DNA of 64,000 nt from JACCZX01 sp963824935 (GCA_963824935.1 CAWGRF010000029.1:73929-137928); one strand, 5' to 3'; numbered from the stretch's first letter, positions 54,240 through 63,905 are shown. Numbers and translations are program-made. The notes: generated from the letters alone by a model not told the origin.

Positions 54240-55368
54240 CGCGCAGCGGACTCCGCGGCCGGAATGCGCATCGTTATCTGCGTAGTGCCGCTGAGTTCTT
54301 CGCACTCGAGCGACGCTGCGGCGCCGAATAGCCCCGTGAGCCGTTCGCGCACTCGTGCAAGCTCGGGATCGTCATCGCAATGATCGGGTAATGCAAACCG
54401 CAGCACGATGGCAATCTGGCTGCCAACGCGGCTGATGCCGATATTGATTGATTCCGGCAACGCACCAGATGGATGCCGCACCGCTCTTTGCAGCAATGGC
54501 AGCAGCAGCATCGGATAGAACAGAGCACCACGGCAGTCGTCGGGCAACGTGACGGTGAGCGCGGGATGGCCTTCGTGCAGCGACGTAACCACTGCGAGAT
54601 AAGCGCGCACAAGTTCGATTTCGGCCTCGATCGTGGAACCGGGTTCGCGCAGTCGTGGCAATGCAACGCGCAGGTACGTGATCAACCGGTCAAGGTCGGT
54701 GGCAGCGCGGGAAGGGTCCTTGCGGTAAAGCTCCTCGATATCCACCAGTGAATCGAACAGGAACTGCGGCTCGACTTGGGCCTGCATCGCGGTCAATCGA
54801 GATTCGAGCACCTCGCGCGCGATCGCGGCTTGTTCGCGTTGGGCCGACTGGAATGCAAGCTGCGTCCCGGTGCGTCGGCGCAGGACTTCTGCGGCCGCAA
54901 TAAACAGAAACGCGTACAGCGAGTACTGCAGCGTGGCACCTACATAAACGAGCCACACCGGGCGGGGGCTCCCTTTTCTTCTCCATGAGCGCCATCCACA
55001 CTTCCTCGAGGCCGGCGGCATAGGAGATCGAACAACTCACGGCAGCCGCCAGCGCGCCGCTGGCGATGATTGCCGTGAATAAGCGCCATCGCTGCTTCGC
55101 TGCCTCCAACCGTCGATTGCACCGCCATCATCCAAGCGAGCAGCGCAAGACCGAAGAGCACGAACGCCGACAGCACCTCAAACATCATCAGTGTCGGTAC
55201 GCCGGGCTTGCCGAGCTTGTCGAACATGTAAGCCCACGTGGCAACCGACATCATCATCGTTGCCAACAACACGGCGGCCGCGTGCCGCCAGGTCAGCTGT
55301 TCAGATACCAGCCGCCACGATGGCGACGCTTCGGCGGGCGCGCGATCGCGTGGCAGTACGGCGCTCAT
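54236..55368 (-). pseudogene. LytS-like pseudo-histidine kinase, broken by two +1 frameshifts
   Basis: Starts at ATG 55368 (MSAVLPRDRAPAEASPSWRL), overlapping the upstream kinase stop as ATGA. Helices continue to WMMAVQSTVGG, where an extra base at about 55102-55106 shifts the frame to AAKQRWRLFTAIIASGALAA; a second extra base near 54967-54975 shifts it to PRPVWLVYVGATLQYSLYAF and on to 54236. Removing both bases gives 376 residues, nearly the same length as the paralogue next door. Independent of the shifts, the kinase core is degenerate: H-box VEPQFLFDSLVDIEEL has Gln for the phosphoacceptor His, the N-box is LLQRAVRHPSG, and the G-box is missing. It may be a non-catalytic partner of the active kinase. 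Confidence 0.85.
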
Positions 55369-56483
55369 TGCGCGGCTCCGGTCAGCTCCAACGGCAGCCG
55401 TATCGACGCTGTAACCCCGCGTGGCGAACCTGCAGCGAGGTTTACGCTGGCGCGCACACCGTACAACGCAGCGAGCCGTGAGCGCGTGTTCGCCAATCCG
55501 ACTCCGGCGCCGCTGCTGGCGGAGAACCCGGCACCGTTGTCGTGCACTTCGACTACGAGCTCCGCACCATCGCGGCGCGCTTTGATATCGATGCGTCCTC
55601 CCTCGGGCAGCGGCGACAGGCCATGCTTGATCGCATTTTCAACCAGTGTCGGCAGCACCATGGGTGGGACGCGCGCATCAGCCAGCGCAGCATCGTGAGC
55701 GATCGAAAAGTCCAAGCGTTCGAGCATGCGCATTTTCAGGATCGTCAGGAACGAACGTGCCAACTCGAGTTCGCGTGCAAGCGTCGAGCCTGATTCTCGC
55801 ATCGTAGGCAGCGCGGCACGAAGGTAGTTGATCAGGCTTGCCAGCATTTCACGCCCCTGCGCCGGAACCGTTTCGTACAGCCGTTTGACGTTGGCCAGGG
55901 TGTTGAACAAGAAGTGTGGCTCGATCTGAGCCTGCAATGCCGACAGATGTGCTTCGACCATTTGCGCCTGCAACGCTTGCCGTCGGCATTCGCTGTCGGC
56001 GAGCCGCGCACGCTCGGCATCGTCTTCCCGAGTCGAATTGAACAGCCAGTAGGCAAGACCGCCGATCGCGGTCCACAACGCGAATGTCGACAGAAAGAAG
56101 CTCGGATGCTCGGCCAGTCGCTGCGTCACTGAAAACCCGGCGACGATCAGCCGCAGCGGAACGCTGACGGCAGCGACGATCGCCGACGTAAAGATGCCGA
56201 GCGCCAGCGCTCGGGATGGCTTCAGGCGCTTCGCTGCTGCGTAAGCGTCGGTCAGTGCGATGGCCATCAGCAGAAGCAGTCCACTGATCAGCGTTCCTCG
56301 CAACCCTCGAGACAAGCCAAAAAGCCACTCGTCCAGCGGCTCGTAATAAACACCGACCACGAAGCGGCCGAATACGAGCAACAGGCAGAAGTAGAAGACG
56401 ACTGTGATCGACTTCAGATTCCACACGCGCGCAAACGCGGCGCGTGCGGCATCGGGGATCTCGAAGGCAAACGGGCTGGCCAT
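55365..56483 (-). CDS. LytS-like sensor histidine kinase
   Basis: A 372-residue kinase from ATG 56483 (MASPFAFEIPD), since the longer frame to 56543 begins in non-coding sequence. It has about four to five membrane helices (LISGLLLLMAIALTDAY, LGIFTSAIVAAVSVPLRL, FFLSTFALWTAIGGLAYW), then H-box AQIEPHFLFNTLANVKRL, N-box LVENAIKHGLSPL and G-box GAGVGLANTRSRLAAL. All residues for phosphorelay are present. It heads an ATGA-coupled set with the pseudo-kinase and a LytTR regulator. Signal unknown. Confidence 0.9.
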   Translation of the reverse strand: MASPFAFEIPDAARAAFARVWNLKSITVVFYFCLLLVFGRFVVGVYYEPLDEWLFGLSRGLRGTLISGLLLLMAIALTDAYAAAKRLKPSRALALGIFTSAIVAAVSVPLRLIVAGFSVTQRLAEHPSFFLSTFALWTAIGGLAYWLFNSTREDDAERARLADSECRRQALQAQMVEAHLSALQAQIEPHFLFNTLANVKRLYETVPAQGREMLASLINYLRAALPTMRESGSTLARELELARSFLTILKMRMLERLDFSIAHDAALADARVPPMVLPTLVENAIKHGLSPLPEGGRIDIKARRDGAELVVEVHDNGAGFSASSGAGVGLANTRSRLAALYGVRASVNLAAGSPRGVTASIRLPLELTGAAQ

Positions 56484-56602
56484 GCGCGATTTTGCTCGGT
56501 GCCGCGGCAGGCTGCAATCGCCGGTGACGAACCGCGATCGCAAGGGAGCGAAACCGTCTCAATGCCGACGAATTCCTGCGATTTCGAGCAGGACCTGACT
56601 TC

Positions 56603-56608
56603 TATAAT
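56603..56608 (+). promoter_or_regulatory. -10 element in front of ftsK
   Basis: A consensus TATAAT sits 8 bp before the ftsK ATG (56617); start of transcription would fall almost on the start codon. The matching -35 is weak. Confidence 0.45.
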
Positions 56609-56616
56609 CGCCTCCT

Positions 56617-58977
56617 ATGGCGGCAAGGGGAAGCTCAGGTGGTAGCGGAGGTGGCCGCGCGCAACGCGCGGCCGACGGTGTCTGGGTGCGTTCGCGGGCA
56701 ACGGCAGCAGAAGGCAATAGTCGCCTGGCGCGCTTGCTGGCCGAAGCGGGATGGATTGTCGGCGCGGTGGCCGCGATCGCGATGTTCGCGATGTTGGCCA
56801 GCTTCAGTAGCAACGACCCCGCGTTCTCGCACACGGCGACTGCAGCCGGTGTCGAGAATATCGGCGGCCGATTCGGCGCCTGGGTTGCCGACATTGCGCT
56901 GCTGCTATTCGGGTTATCGGCGTATCTGCTGGTATTCGGTCTGGCGATCACCGTGGTGCGCGGATTTCGCAAGCTGCACCGTGCCGACAGCGGCGATCCG
57001 CTAAGCGACGATCTGCCGGCGTATGCGCACGGCATCGGTTTTGTGCTGCTTCTGTTTGGCGGTGTCGCCCTTGAGGCGCTGCGCTTTCATACGCTGGGCA
57101 TCGCGTTGCCAGGTTTGCCTGGAGGTATCGTCGGGGGCGCTGTCGCGCGCTTTCTGCAGACAGGTGTCGGCTTTACCGGCGCGACCGTAATCCTGTTGGT
57201 GGCGATCGCGATCGGCTTGTCGCTCTTCCTCGATTTCTCCTGGCTTGCTGTAGCCGAGCGGCTCGGCGGGTTTCTGGAAGGATTCCCGCGCCGCGCCCAA
57301 CGCAAGCGCGAGGAGGCCGAAGACCGTGCGATCGGTGAAGCAGCGGCCAAAGTGCGCGAAGCGGCGCTAAGCGATGAGCGCGAGCGCATCGAAGAAGCGC
57401 CGCCCGTACACATCGAGCGCGCTGCCGCGCACGTCAAGCCCTCCGAGCGCAAGCAGAAGGAAAAGCAGGTGCCGTTGTTTGCCGAGATGGCCGACGCACG
57501 ATTGCCGCCGCTCGATCTGCTGGACGAGCCGCCACCGAATCTCGAGGCGATTTCGACCGAAACGCTGGAGTTCACATCGCGCTTGATCGAAAAGAAATTG
57601 CGCGACTTTAACGTCGAAGCCATGGTGGTTGCGGCGTACCCGGGGCCGGTGATTACGCGCTACGAGATCGAGCCGGCAGTCGGCGTCAAGGGCAGCCAGA
57701 TCGTCAATCTTGCGAAGGATCTGGCGCGCGCGCTGTCTCTGGTATCGATTCGCGTCGTCGAAACGATTCCCGGCAAGAACCTGATGGGGCTCGAGCTGCC
57801 GAATCCGAGGCGGCAAGCCGTAAGGTTGTCGGAGATTCTCGGCTCGGCTGTCTACAACGAAAGCCATTCGCTGCTGACACTCGGACTCGGCAAGGACATT
57901 TCGGGCAAGCCGGTCGTGGTCGATCTGGCGCGCATGCCGCATCTGCTCGTCGCCGGCACCACCGGGTCCGGCAAGTCGGTCGGCCTCAACGCGATGATTC
58001 TTTCGATCTTGTACAAGGCCGATCCGTCGCAGGTGCGAATGATTTTGATCGACCCGAAGATGCTGGAGCTCTCGGTGTACGAAAGCATCCCGCACCTTCT
58101 TGCGCCGGTCGTCACCGACATGCGCGAAGCCGGCAACGCTTTGCAGTGGTGCGTGGCCGAGATGGACAAGCGCTATCGACTGATGAGCAAGCTCGGCGTG
58201 CGCAGCCTGATGAGCTACAACCAAAAGATCGCGGATGCCCGTGCCAAGCACGAATTCGTCGCCAATCCCTTTTCGCTGACACCCGAAGAGCCCGAGCCGC
58301 TCGAAGCCTTGCCGATGATCGTCGTCGTGATCGACGAGCTGGCCGACCTGATGATGGTGTCGGGCAAGAAGGTCGAAGAGTTGATCGCGCGCATCGCACA
58401 GAAAGCGCGCGCATCGGGCATGCATCTGATTCTCGCGACGCAACGGCCGTCGGTCGACGTGATCACCGGCTTGATCAAGGCGAATATTCCCGCGCGCATT
58501 GCGTATCAGGTGTCGAGCCGCGTTGATTCGCGCACGATTCTCGATCAGATGGGGGCCGAATCGCTGCTCGGGCAGGGCGACATGCTGTATCTCGCTCCCG
58601 GGACCGGGTTGCCGGCCCGTGTGCACGGCGCGTTCGTCGCCGATGCCGAAGTGCATCGCGTAGTCGACGTGTTGAGATCGCGCGGCGCGCCGCAGTACGT
58701 AGAGGGCTTGCTCGAGGCTCCGGAAGCGAGCGGCGAGAACGGGGAAGGTGGCGCCAGCGGCGGTGTCTACGCAAACGAGGCTGACCCGTTATACGACCAG
58801 GCGGTTGAGATCGTGCTGAAGAACCGTCGCGCGTCGATCTCGCTGGTGCAACGGCACCTTCGCATCGGATATAACCGGGCCGCGCGCTTGCTCGAAGACA
58901 TGGAGCGTGCAGGAATGGTCTCCGCGATGCAAAGCAACGGCAATCGCGAGATTCTGGTGCCGGCGCGCGAAGGCTGA
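56617..58977 (+). CDS. ftsK: DNA translocase FtsK
   Basis: Moves chromosome ends to the septum for XerCD recombination and links this to division. The 786-residue protein has four N-terminal membrane helices (IVGAVAAIAMFAMLASFSS, VADIALLLFGLSAYLLVFGL and others), a short charged linker, and a motor domain with Walker A VAGTTGSGKSVG, Walker B region IVVVIDELADLMM and RPSVDVITGLIKANIPARIA. A C-terminal winged-helix gamma domain follows (ISLVQRHLRIGYNRAARLLE), which reads KOPS sites. A short FtsK without the long Gln/Pro linker of E. coli. Confidence 0.97.
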   Translation: MAARGSSGGSGGGRAQRAADGVWVRSRATAAEGNSRLARLLAEAGWIVGAVAAIAMFAMLASFSSNDPAFSHTATAAGVENIGGRFGAWVADIALLLFGLSAYLLVFGLAITVVRGFRKLHRADSGDPLSDDLPAYAHGIGFVLLLFGGVALEALRFHTLGIALPGLPGGIVGGAVARFLQTGVGFTGATVILLVAIAIGLSLFLDFSWLAVAERLGGFLEGFPRRAQRKREEAEDRAIGEAAAKVREAALSDERERIEEAPPVHIERAAAHVKPSERKQKEKQVPLFAEMADARLPPLDLLDEPPPNLEAISTETLEFTSRLIEKKLRDFNVEAMVVAAYPGPVITRYEIEPAVGVKGSQIVNLAKDLARALSLVSIRVVETIPGKNLMGLELPNPRRQAVRLSEILGSAVYNESHSLLTLGLGKDISGKPVVVDLARMPHLLVAGTTGSGKSVGLNAMILSILYKADPSQVRMILIDPKMLELSVYESIPHLLAPVVTDMREAGNALQWCVAEMDKRYRLMSKLGVRSLMSYNQKIADARAKHEFVANPFSLTPEEPEPLEALPMIVVVIDELADLMMVSGKKVEELIARIAQKARASGMHLILATQRPSVDVITGLIKANIPARIAYQVSSRVDSRTILDQMGAESLLGQGDMLYLAPGTGLPARVHGAFVADAEVHRVVDVLRSRGAPQYVEGLLEAPEASGENGEGGASGGVYANEADPLYDQAVEIVLKNRRASISLVQRHLRIGYNRAARLLEDMERAGMVSAMQSNGNREILVPAREG

Positions 58978-59001
58978 CTGTTTCAGGGCGTTAGGAGTCG
59001 G

Positions 59002-59625
59002 ATGTCGAAGTGTTTACGGATTGGTCTTGCAATCGCGTGTCTGTTCGCTGCGAACGTGCACGCTGCGGCGCTCGATCAACTGCGCAGCTTTCTGACGCAA
59101 ACGACGAGCGCACGCGGCGAATTTGTTCAGCGCGTGACACCGCGTCAGGGAGCCAAGCCGCAGCCCGCGGCTAGTGGGCAGTTCGTTTTTCAGCGTCCCG
59201 GCAAATTCCGCTGGGTGTATGAAAAACCATACGAGCAGTTGATCGTTGCCGACGGCCAGCGGCTTGTCATGTTCGACAAGGACCTGAATCAGGTCACGAT
59301 CAAGAAGCTGCAAGCCTCGCTGCCGTCCAGCCCGGCGTCGATCTTGTTCGGTTCGAACGAGTTCGAAAAGGAGTTCGAGATCAGCGACGGTGGAGCACGC
59401 GACGGTCTTGAGTGGATCGTCGCGCGCCCCCGCGCCAAGGACACGACGTTCGAGCGAATCGAGATCGGCTTTCGCGATGGATTGCCGGCGGCAATGTTGG
59501 TGGCCGATGGGTTCGGTCAACTGACGCAGCTCACCTTTTCGAAGGTCGAACGCAATCCGAAGCTCGACGCTGAGGCCTTCCGCTTTACCCCGCCGAAAGG
59601 TGCGGACGTTCTCGAAGACAAGTAG
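59002..59625 (+). CDS. lolA: Outer-membrane lipoprotein carrier LolA
   Basis: A 207-residue periplasmic chaperone that carries lipoproteins from LolCDE to LolB. Signal peptide (LRIGLAIACLFAANVHAAA), then the half-barrel core with LRSFLTQTTSARGEFVQRVT, GKFRWVYEKPYEQLIVADGQ and LTQLTFSKVERNPKLD. It lies 24 bp after ftsK, in the conserved ftsK-lolA-rarA order. Confidence 0.94.
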   Translation: MSKCLRIGLAIACLFAANVHAAALDQLRSFLTQTTSARGEFVQRVTPRQGAKPQPAASGQFVFQRPGKFRWVYEKPYEQLIVADGQRLVMFDKDLNQVTIKKLQASLPSSPASILFGSNEFEKEFEISDGGARDGLEWIVARPRAKDTTFERIEIGFRDGLPAAMLVADGFGQLTQLTFSKVERNPKLDAEAFRFTPPKGADVLEDK

Positions 59626-59636
59626 TCGTTCGACTA
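59623..59636. repeat. 14-bp palindrome holding both convergent stop codons
   Basis: TAGTCG-TT-CGACTA: the lolA stop TAG is its left end, and the minus-strand stop TAG of the cation efflux gene is its right end. It may fold as a small hairpin. No T-run, so terminator function is weak at best. Confidence 0.5.
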
Positions 59637-60552
59637 ATCCTTGGCCGACCGGTGCGGTACATCGGGCTTAAAAAAAACCCAGTGCGCCTGTGGAAATTTG
59701 GCTTGAATCGAATCTTCCACGCGGTTGATCGCTGCAATCAGTTGATCTGCGCTGGCCGCCGGCGCCATCTCGGCACGAACCGCCACGATCAAGCGGTCAC
59801 CCCATTGCAGCGTAATCAGCCGCACGATCGTTTTGACCTCGGGCTGCGACCTGATGTGTTGCTCGATCTCCTTTCGCAGCGTCGGCTCGGCCGATTCGCC
59901 GACGATCATCGCCTTGATCTCCCACGTGATCACGATTGCAACGATGACGAGCAATACACCGACGGCTATCGAACCGAGGGCATCGAACAGCGGGTTTCCG
60001 CTCCACATCGCGAGCAGGACGGCGACAAATGCAAAGACAAGGCCGCCGAGCGCGGCGATGTCTTCGCCAGCCACCACCATCAGCTCCGATTGACGCGTCT
60101 CGCGAAACCAGCGCCAGAAACTGCGGCCGGCCTGCACTTTGCGAATCTCGCGCAGCGCGCCCCATAGCGAAACCATCTCCAGGACGATCGCGATGCCGAG
60201 CACGATCAGCGCGACTACTGCGTTGCGCAGCGGCTCCGGTCGCGGTCAGCCGGTGATAGCCCTCGTAGATCGAAAACAGCCCGCCGACAAAAAACAGCAG
60301 CACCGCGACCATCATCGACCAGAAGTACACAACGCGGTGCTGGCCGAGCGGGTGTTCTTCGGTCTCCGGACGCTTCGCCTCCCGCATTCCGAGCAAGAGC
60401 AGAAGTTGATTGGTGGCGTCGGCGACGGAGTGGATCGCTTCGGCCAGCATCGCGCCGGAGCCCGTGTACGCAGCGGCGCCGAACTTGGTGACGGCGATTC
60501 CGCTGTTCGCTCCGAGCGCGAACAGGATGGCCCTGGTGCTGTCGGCTGCCAT
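59634..60552 (-). pseudogene. Cation diffusion facilitator transporter, split by a +1 frameshift
   Basis: Exporter of divalent metal ions such as zinc, driven by proton exchange. From ATG 60552 (MAADSTRAILFALGANSGIA) it reads to FSIYEGYHRLTAT, with the metal site in MLAEAIHSVADATNQ. From there one base over it continues as EPLRNAVVALIVLGIAIVL, with the second site VAGEDIAALGGLV, to a cytosolic tail ending PHRSAKD at 59634. Removing one base at about 60236-60237 gives 305 residues, a normal length. Since the metal sites and helices are all present, a sequence insertion is the probable cause. Confidence 0.88.
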
Positions 60553-60574
60553 GCTCAGCGCGTCGCGCGAACGA

Positions 60575-61012
60575 CTACTGAGGTTTGATCGCCAGCAACT
60601 CGACTTCGAACTGCAAGGTTGAATTCGGCGGAATCGCACCGCCGCCGGCGCCTTTCTCGCCATACGCGAGTGACGGCGGGCAAGTGAGCTTGGCCTTGCC
60701 GCCGACCTTCATCCGCTGCACGCCTTCGGTCCAGCACTTGATGACTCGATTTAGCGGAAACTCGGCCGGCTGGCCGCGTTTGTGCGAGCTATCGAACTCC
60801 TTGCCGTCGGGAAACGTGCCTTTGTAATGCACGCGCACGACGTCGGTTTCCTTCGGACTGGCACCGGAGCCTTCGGTCAGCGTTCGATACACCATGCCCG
60901 AGGCGGTCTTTATCGCGCCCTTCTCGGCGGCGGCCTTGTCGATGACATCGCTTTGCGCCAGTGCGGCCGACATACTTGAGGCGAGGACGATCGCCACCAA
61001 CTTGTTCTTCAT
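60575..61012 (-). CDS. Periplasmic FKBP-type peptidyl-prolyl isomerase
   Basis: A 145-residue protein with signal peptide MKNKLVAIVLASSMSAALAQ and a single FKBP domain (VVRVHYKGTFPDGKEFDSSH, PAEFPLNRVIKCWTEGVQRM, PPSLAYGEKGAGGGAIPPNS). The key aromatic and Asp residues are kept. It probably helps fold secreted proteins. ATG 61012 was chosen because it starts the signal peptide; the upstream in-frame ATG 61033 adds seven residues. It is divergent from rarA. Confidence 0.92.
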   Translation of the reverse strand: MKNKLVAIVLASSMSAALAQSDVIDKAAAEKGAIKTASGMVYRTLTEGSGASPKETDVVRVHYKGTFPDGKEFDSSHKRGQPAEFPLNRVIKCWTEGVQRMKVGGKAKLTCPPSLAYGEKGAGGGAIPPNSTLQFEVELLAIKPQ

Positions 61013-61060
61013 CGCGTTCCCCTGGGTGTCCACGTAGCAAGGGCGGATGCTAGCCTGTCA

Positions 61061-62408
61061 ATGACATTTTCCCCAACGATGCAGGACCTGTTCACGACTC
61101 CAGTCGCCGGCGCGCCGCTCGCCGAGCGCATGCGCCCGCACACCATCGACGATGTGGTCGGGCAATCGCATTTGCTCGGACCGGGCAAGCCGCTGCGTGT
61201 GGCGTTCGAGTCGGGCAGGCCGCACTCGATGATCCTGTGGGGACCGCCGGGTGTCGGCAAAACGACGTTGGCGCGCTTGATGGCCGCTGCGTTCGGACTG
61301 AATTTCATCGCGATCTCGGCGGTGCTGGGCGGAGTGAAGGACATCCGCGATGCCGTCGAGCGCGCGCAGGTGACGCGCGCGCAGTCCGGCAAGCCGACGG
61401 TCGTGTTTGTCGACGAGGTGCACCGGTTCAACAAAGCGCAACAGGATGCGTTCCTGCCGCACGTCGAGTCTGGCTTGTTCGTGTTCGTCGGCGCCACGAC
61501 CGAGAATCCATCGTTCGAAGTGATTGGCGCGCTGCTGTCGCGCGCCGCGGTCTACGTACTGCAGCCGCTGACGCGCGACGAGCTCGAAACGCTGCTCGAT
61601 CGTGCGCTGCACTCGGAAATGACGAGCATTGTCGATCGACGAAACGGCACGCGCCATGTTGTTCGACCTCGCCGATGGCGACGCCAGACGTCTGTTAAAT
61701 GCGCTGGAAGTTGTGGCCAATGCGGCGCGCGAGCGCGAGCTTTCCTCGATTGACGCAGATTTCCTGCGCGACTCGTTACCGGCGACGCTGCGGCGCTTCG
61801 ACAAGGGCGGCGAAAATTTCTACGACCAGATTTCAGCGCTGCACAAGTCGGTGCGTGGCTCCGATCCCGACGCGTCGCTCTACTGGATGGTGCGCATGTT
61901 CGATGGCGGCGTCGATCCGCGTTATGTCGCGCGCCGCGCGATTCGTATGGCCACCGAAGACATCGGTCTGGCCGATCCGCGCGCGCTCGAAGTCGCACTC
62001 GCAGCTGCAGACACGTACGAGCGGCTCGGCTCGCCCGAAGGCGAGCTCGCGCTGGCGCAGGCGATCGTTTACCTGGCGTGCGCGCCAAAGTCCAACGCGG
62101 TGTATCGCGCGTACGGCGCGGTGCGTGCCTTCGTCGAGCAGGACGGATCCCGCCCGGTGCCGATGCATCTGCGCAATGCGCCCACGCGCTTGATGAAAGA
62201 TCTCGGCTATGGCGAAGGCTACCGCTACGCACACGATGAAGCAGGCGCGGTCGCCGCAGGCGAAACCTATCTGCCCGAAGGCGTGGCCGCGCAACAGTGG
62301 TATCAGCCGACCGATCGCGGAATCGAGAGCAGAATTGCCGAACGCCTCGCCGAATTGCGTCGCTTGAATGCGACGGCAGCACAGCAGCCTTCACACGAAT
62401 CCAAATAG
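61061..62408 (+). pseudogene. rarA: Replication-associated recombination protein RarA, split by a +1 frameshift (probably intact)
   Basis: AAA+ clamp-loader-like ATPase that acts at stalled forks. From ATG 61061 (MTFSPTMQDLFTTPVAGAPL) it reads with Walker A WGPPGVGKTTLA, Walker B VVFVDEVHRFNK and sensor GATTENPSFEV, until LLDRALHSEMTS. At about 61625-61632 one extra base shifts the frame to LSIDETARAMLFDLADGDAR, and the rest (RRFDKGGENFYDQISALHKS, RMATEDIGLADPRAL) reads on to 62408. Removing one base gives 448 residues, matching E. coli RarA. Position between lolA and serS also fits. Confidence 0.93.
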
Positions 62409-62597
62409 CAGTTGCGCCAGTCAGTCCGAGCAGACAGAATTCGGCCATGCCAGCCGGAACGCCATTGCTGCTTTATCCGCGAAGTTCGGTGCCGCCCGCT
62501 TGAACTCGGGCGCGTGTTTGCGCGCCAACCAAACCCGTTTACATGTATCTCGGTTCGCGCATGCGAGCCGACGAAGCTCGATCAGTTAGAGGCGGCC

Positions 62598-63890
62598 ATG
62601 CTTGATATCGCGCTATTACGCAAGGACATCGGAGCCGTTGCGGCCCGATTGAAGACGCGACCGTACGAGCTTGACGTTGAAGGTTTCAACGCACTCGAGG
62701 CCGAACGCAAGTCGGCGCAGATCAAGACCGAAGAGTTGCAGAAGCGGCGTAACGATCTGTCGAAACAAGTGGGGGCGTTGCGGGCGAAGGGTGAAGATGC
62801 ATCAAGCGTGCTGGCCGAAGCCGCGTCAATCCCCGAGCAGGCAAAAGTACTGGAGAACCGGCTGGCGAGCGTTCAGGATCGCCTGCGACAGATGATGCTG
62901 GAGGTGCCGAATCTTCCGCATGAATCGGTTCCCGTCGGCGACTCGCCTGAAGACAATGTCGAAGTGCGCCGCTGGGGCACGCCTCGCAGCTTCGACTTCC
63001 CGGTCAAGGATCACGTCGATGTCGGTGTGCCGCTCGGACTCGATTTCGACACCGCCGCCAAACTGTCCGGCTCCCGTTTCGTGCTGATGCGCGCGCCGCT
63101 TGCGCGCCTGCATCGTGCGCTCGCTCAGTTCATGCTCGACGTGCAGACGCGCGAGCATGGTTACACCGAGGTCTACACGCCGTACATCGTCAACGCTGAA
63201 TGCCTGATCGGCACGACCCAGCTGCCGAAGTTTCGCGACGACATGTTTGGGGTGACCCGGGGCGGCGGTGGGGACGACAAGGAAGAAATGTATTTGATCT
63301 CGACGTCGGAGATCTCGCTCGCGAACACGGTCCGCGAAGAGATCTTGCGTGAATCGGATCTGCCCCTAAAGCTCACTGCTCATACGCCATGTTTTCGTTC
63401 GGAAGCGGGCAGCTACGGCAAGGACACGCGCGGCATGATTCGTAATCACCAGTTCGACAAGGTCGAACTGGTGCAGATCACACACCCGGCCAAGTCGTAC
63501 GAAGCGCACGAGGAAATGGTGCGGCACGCCGAAGCGGTGCTGCAAAGACTCGAGCTGCCGTACCGCGTAATGCTGCTGTGTACCGGCGACACCGGCTTCG
63601 GCTCGACCAAGACTTACGACCTCGAAGTCTGGCTGCCGGGTCAGAATGCCTATCGCGAAATATCGTCGTGCTCCAACTGCGAAGCGTTTCAGGCGCGACG
63701 GATGCATGCACGCTTTAAGAACGCGCAAGGCAAGACCGAATTGGTGCACACCTTGAACGGCTCGGGACTCGCGGTGGGTCGCACGTTGGTCGCCGTACTG
63801 GAGAACTACCAGCAGGCCGACGGCAGCGTCGTCGTGCCAACTGCGCTGCGGCCATTCATCGATGGCCTTGAAGTGATAAAGCCGGTCTGA
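62598..63890 (+). CDS. serS: Seryl-tRNA synthetase
   Basis: A 430-residue class II synthetase. The N-terminal coiled coil (residues about 30-110) binds the long variable arm of tRNA-Ser. Motif 2 is FRSEAGSYGKDTRGMIRNHQ and motif 3 is LNGSGLAVGRTLVAVLENYQ. ATG 62598 gives the family start MLDIALLRKDIGAVAARLK; the frame upstream to 62412 is read-in from rarA and not used. A tRNA-Ser gene lies 34 bp downstream, a fitting neighbour. Confidence 0.97.
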   Translation: MLDIALLRKDIGAVAARLKTRPYELDVEGFNALEAERKSAQIKTEELQKRRNDLSKQVGALRAKGEDASSVLAEAASIPEQAKVLENRLASVQDRLRQMMLEVPNLPHESVPVGDSPEDNVEVRRWGTPRSFDFPVKDHVDVGVPLGLDFDTAAKLSGSRFVLMRAPLARLHRALAQFMLDVQTREHGYTEVYTPYIVNAECLIGTTQLPKFRDDMFGVTRGGGGDDKEEMYLISTSEISLANTVREEILRESDLPLKLTAHTPCFRSEAGSYGKDTRGMIRNHQFDKVELVQITHPAKSYEAHEEMVRHAEAVLQRLELPYRVMLLCTGDTGFGSTKTYDLEVWLPGQNAYREISSCSNCEAFQARRMHARFKNAQGKTELVHTLNGSGLAVGRTLVAVLENYQQADGSVVVPTALRPFIDGLEVIKPV

Positions 63891-63905
63891 TACGAAGCGC
63901 GTCGA

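Noticed and set aside
57367..58656. Minus-strand 429-codon open frame inside ftsK
   Set aside because: Antisense shadow with no recognisable domain; ftsK is certain.
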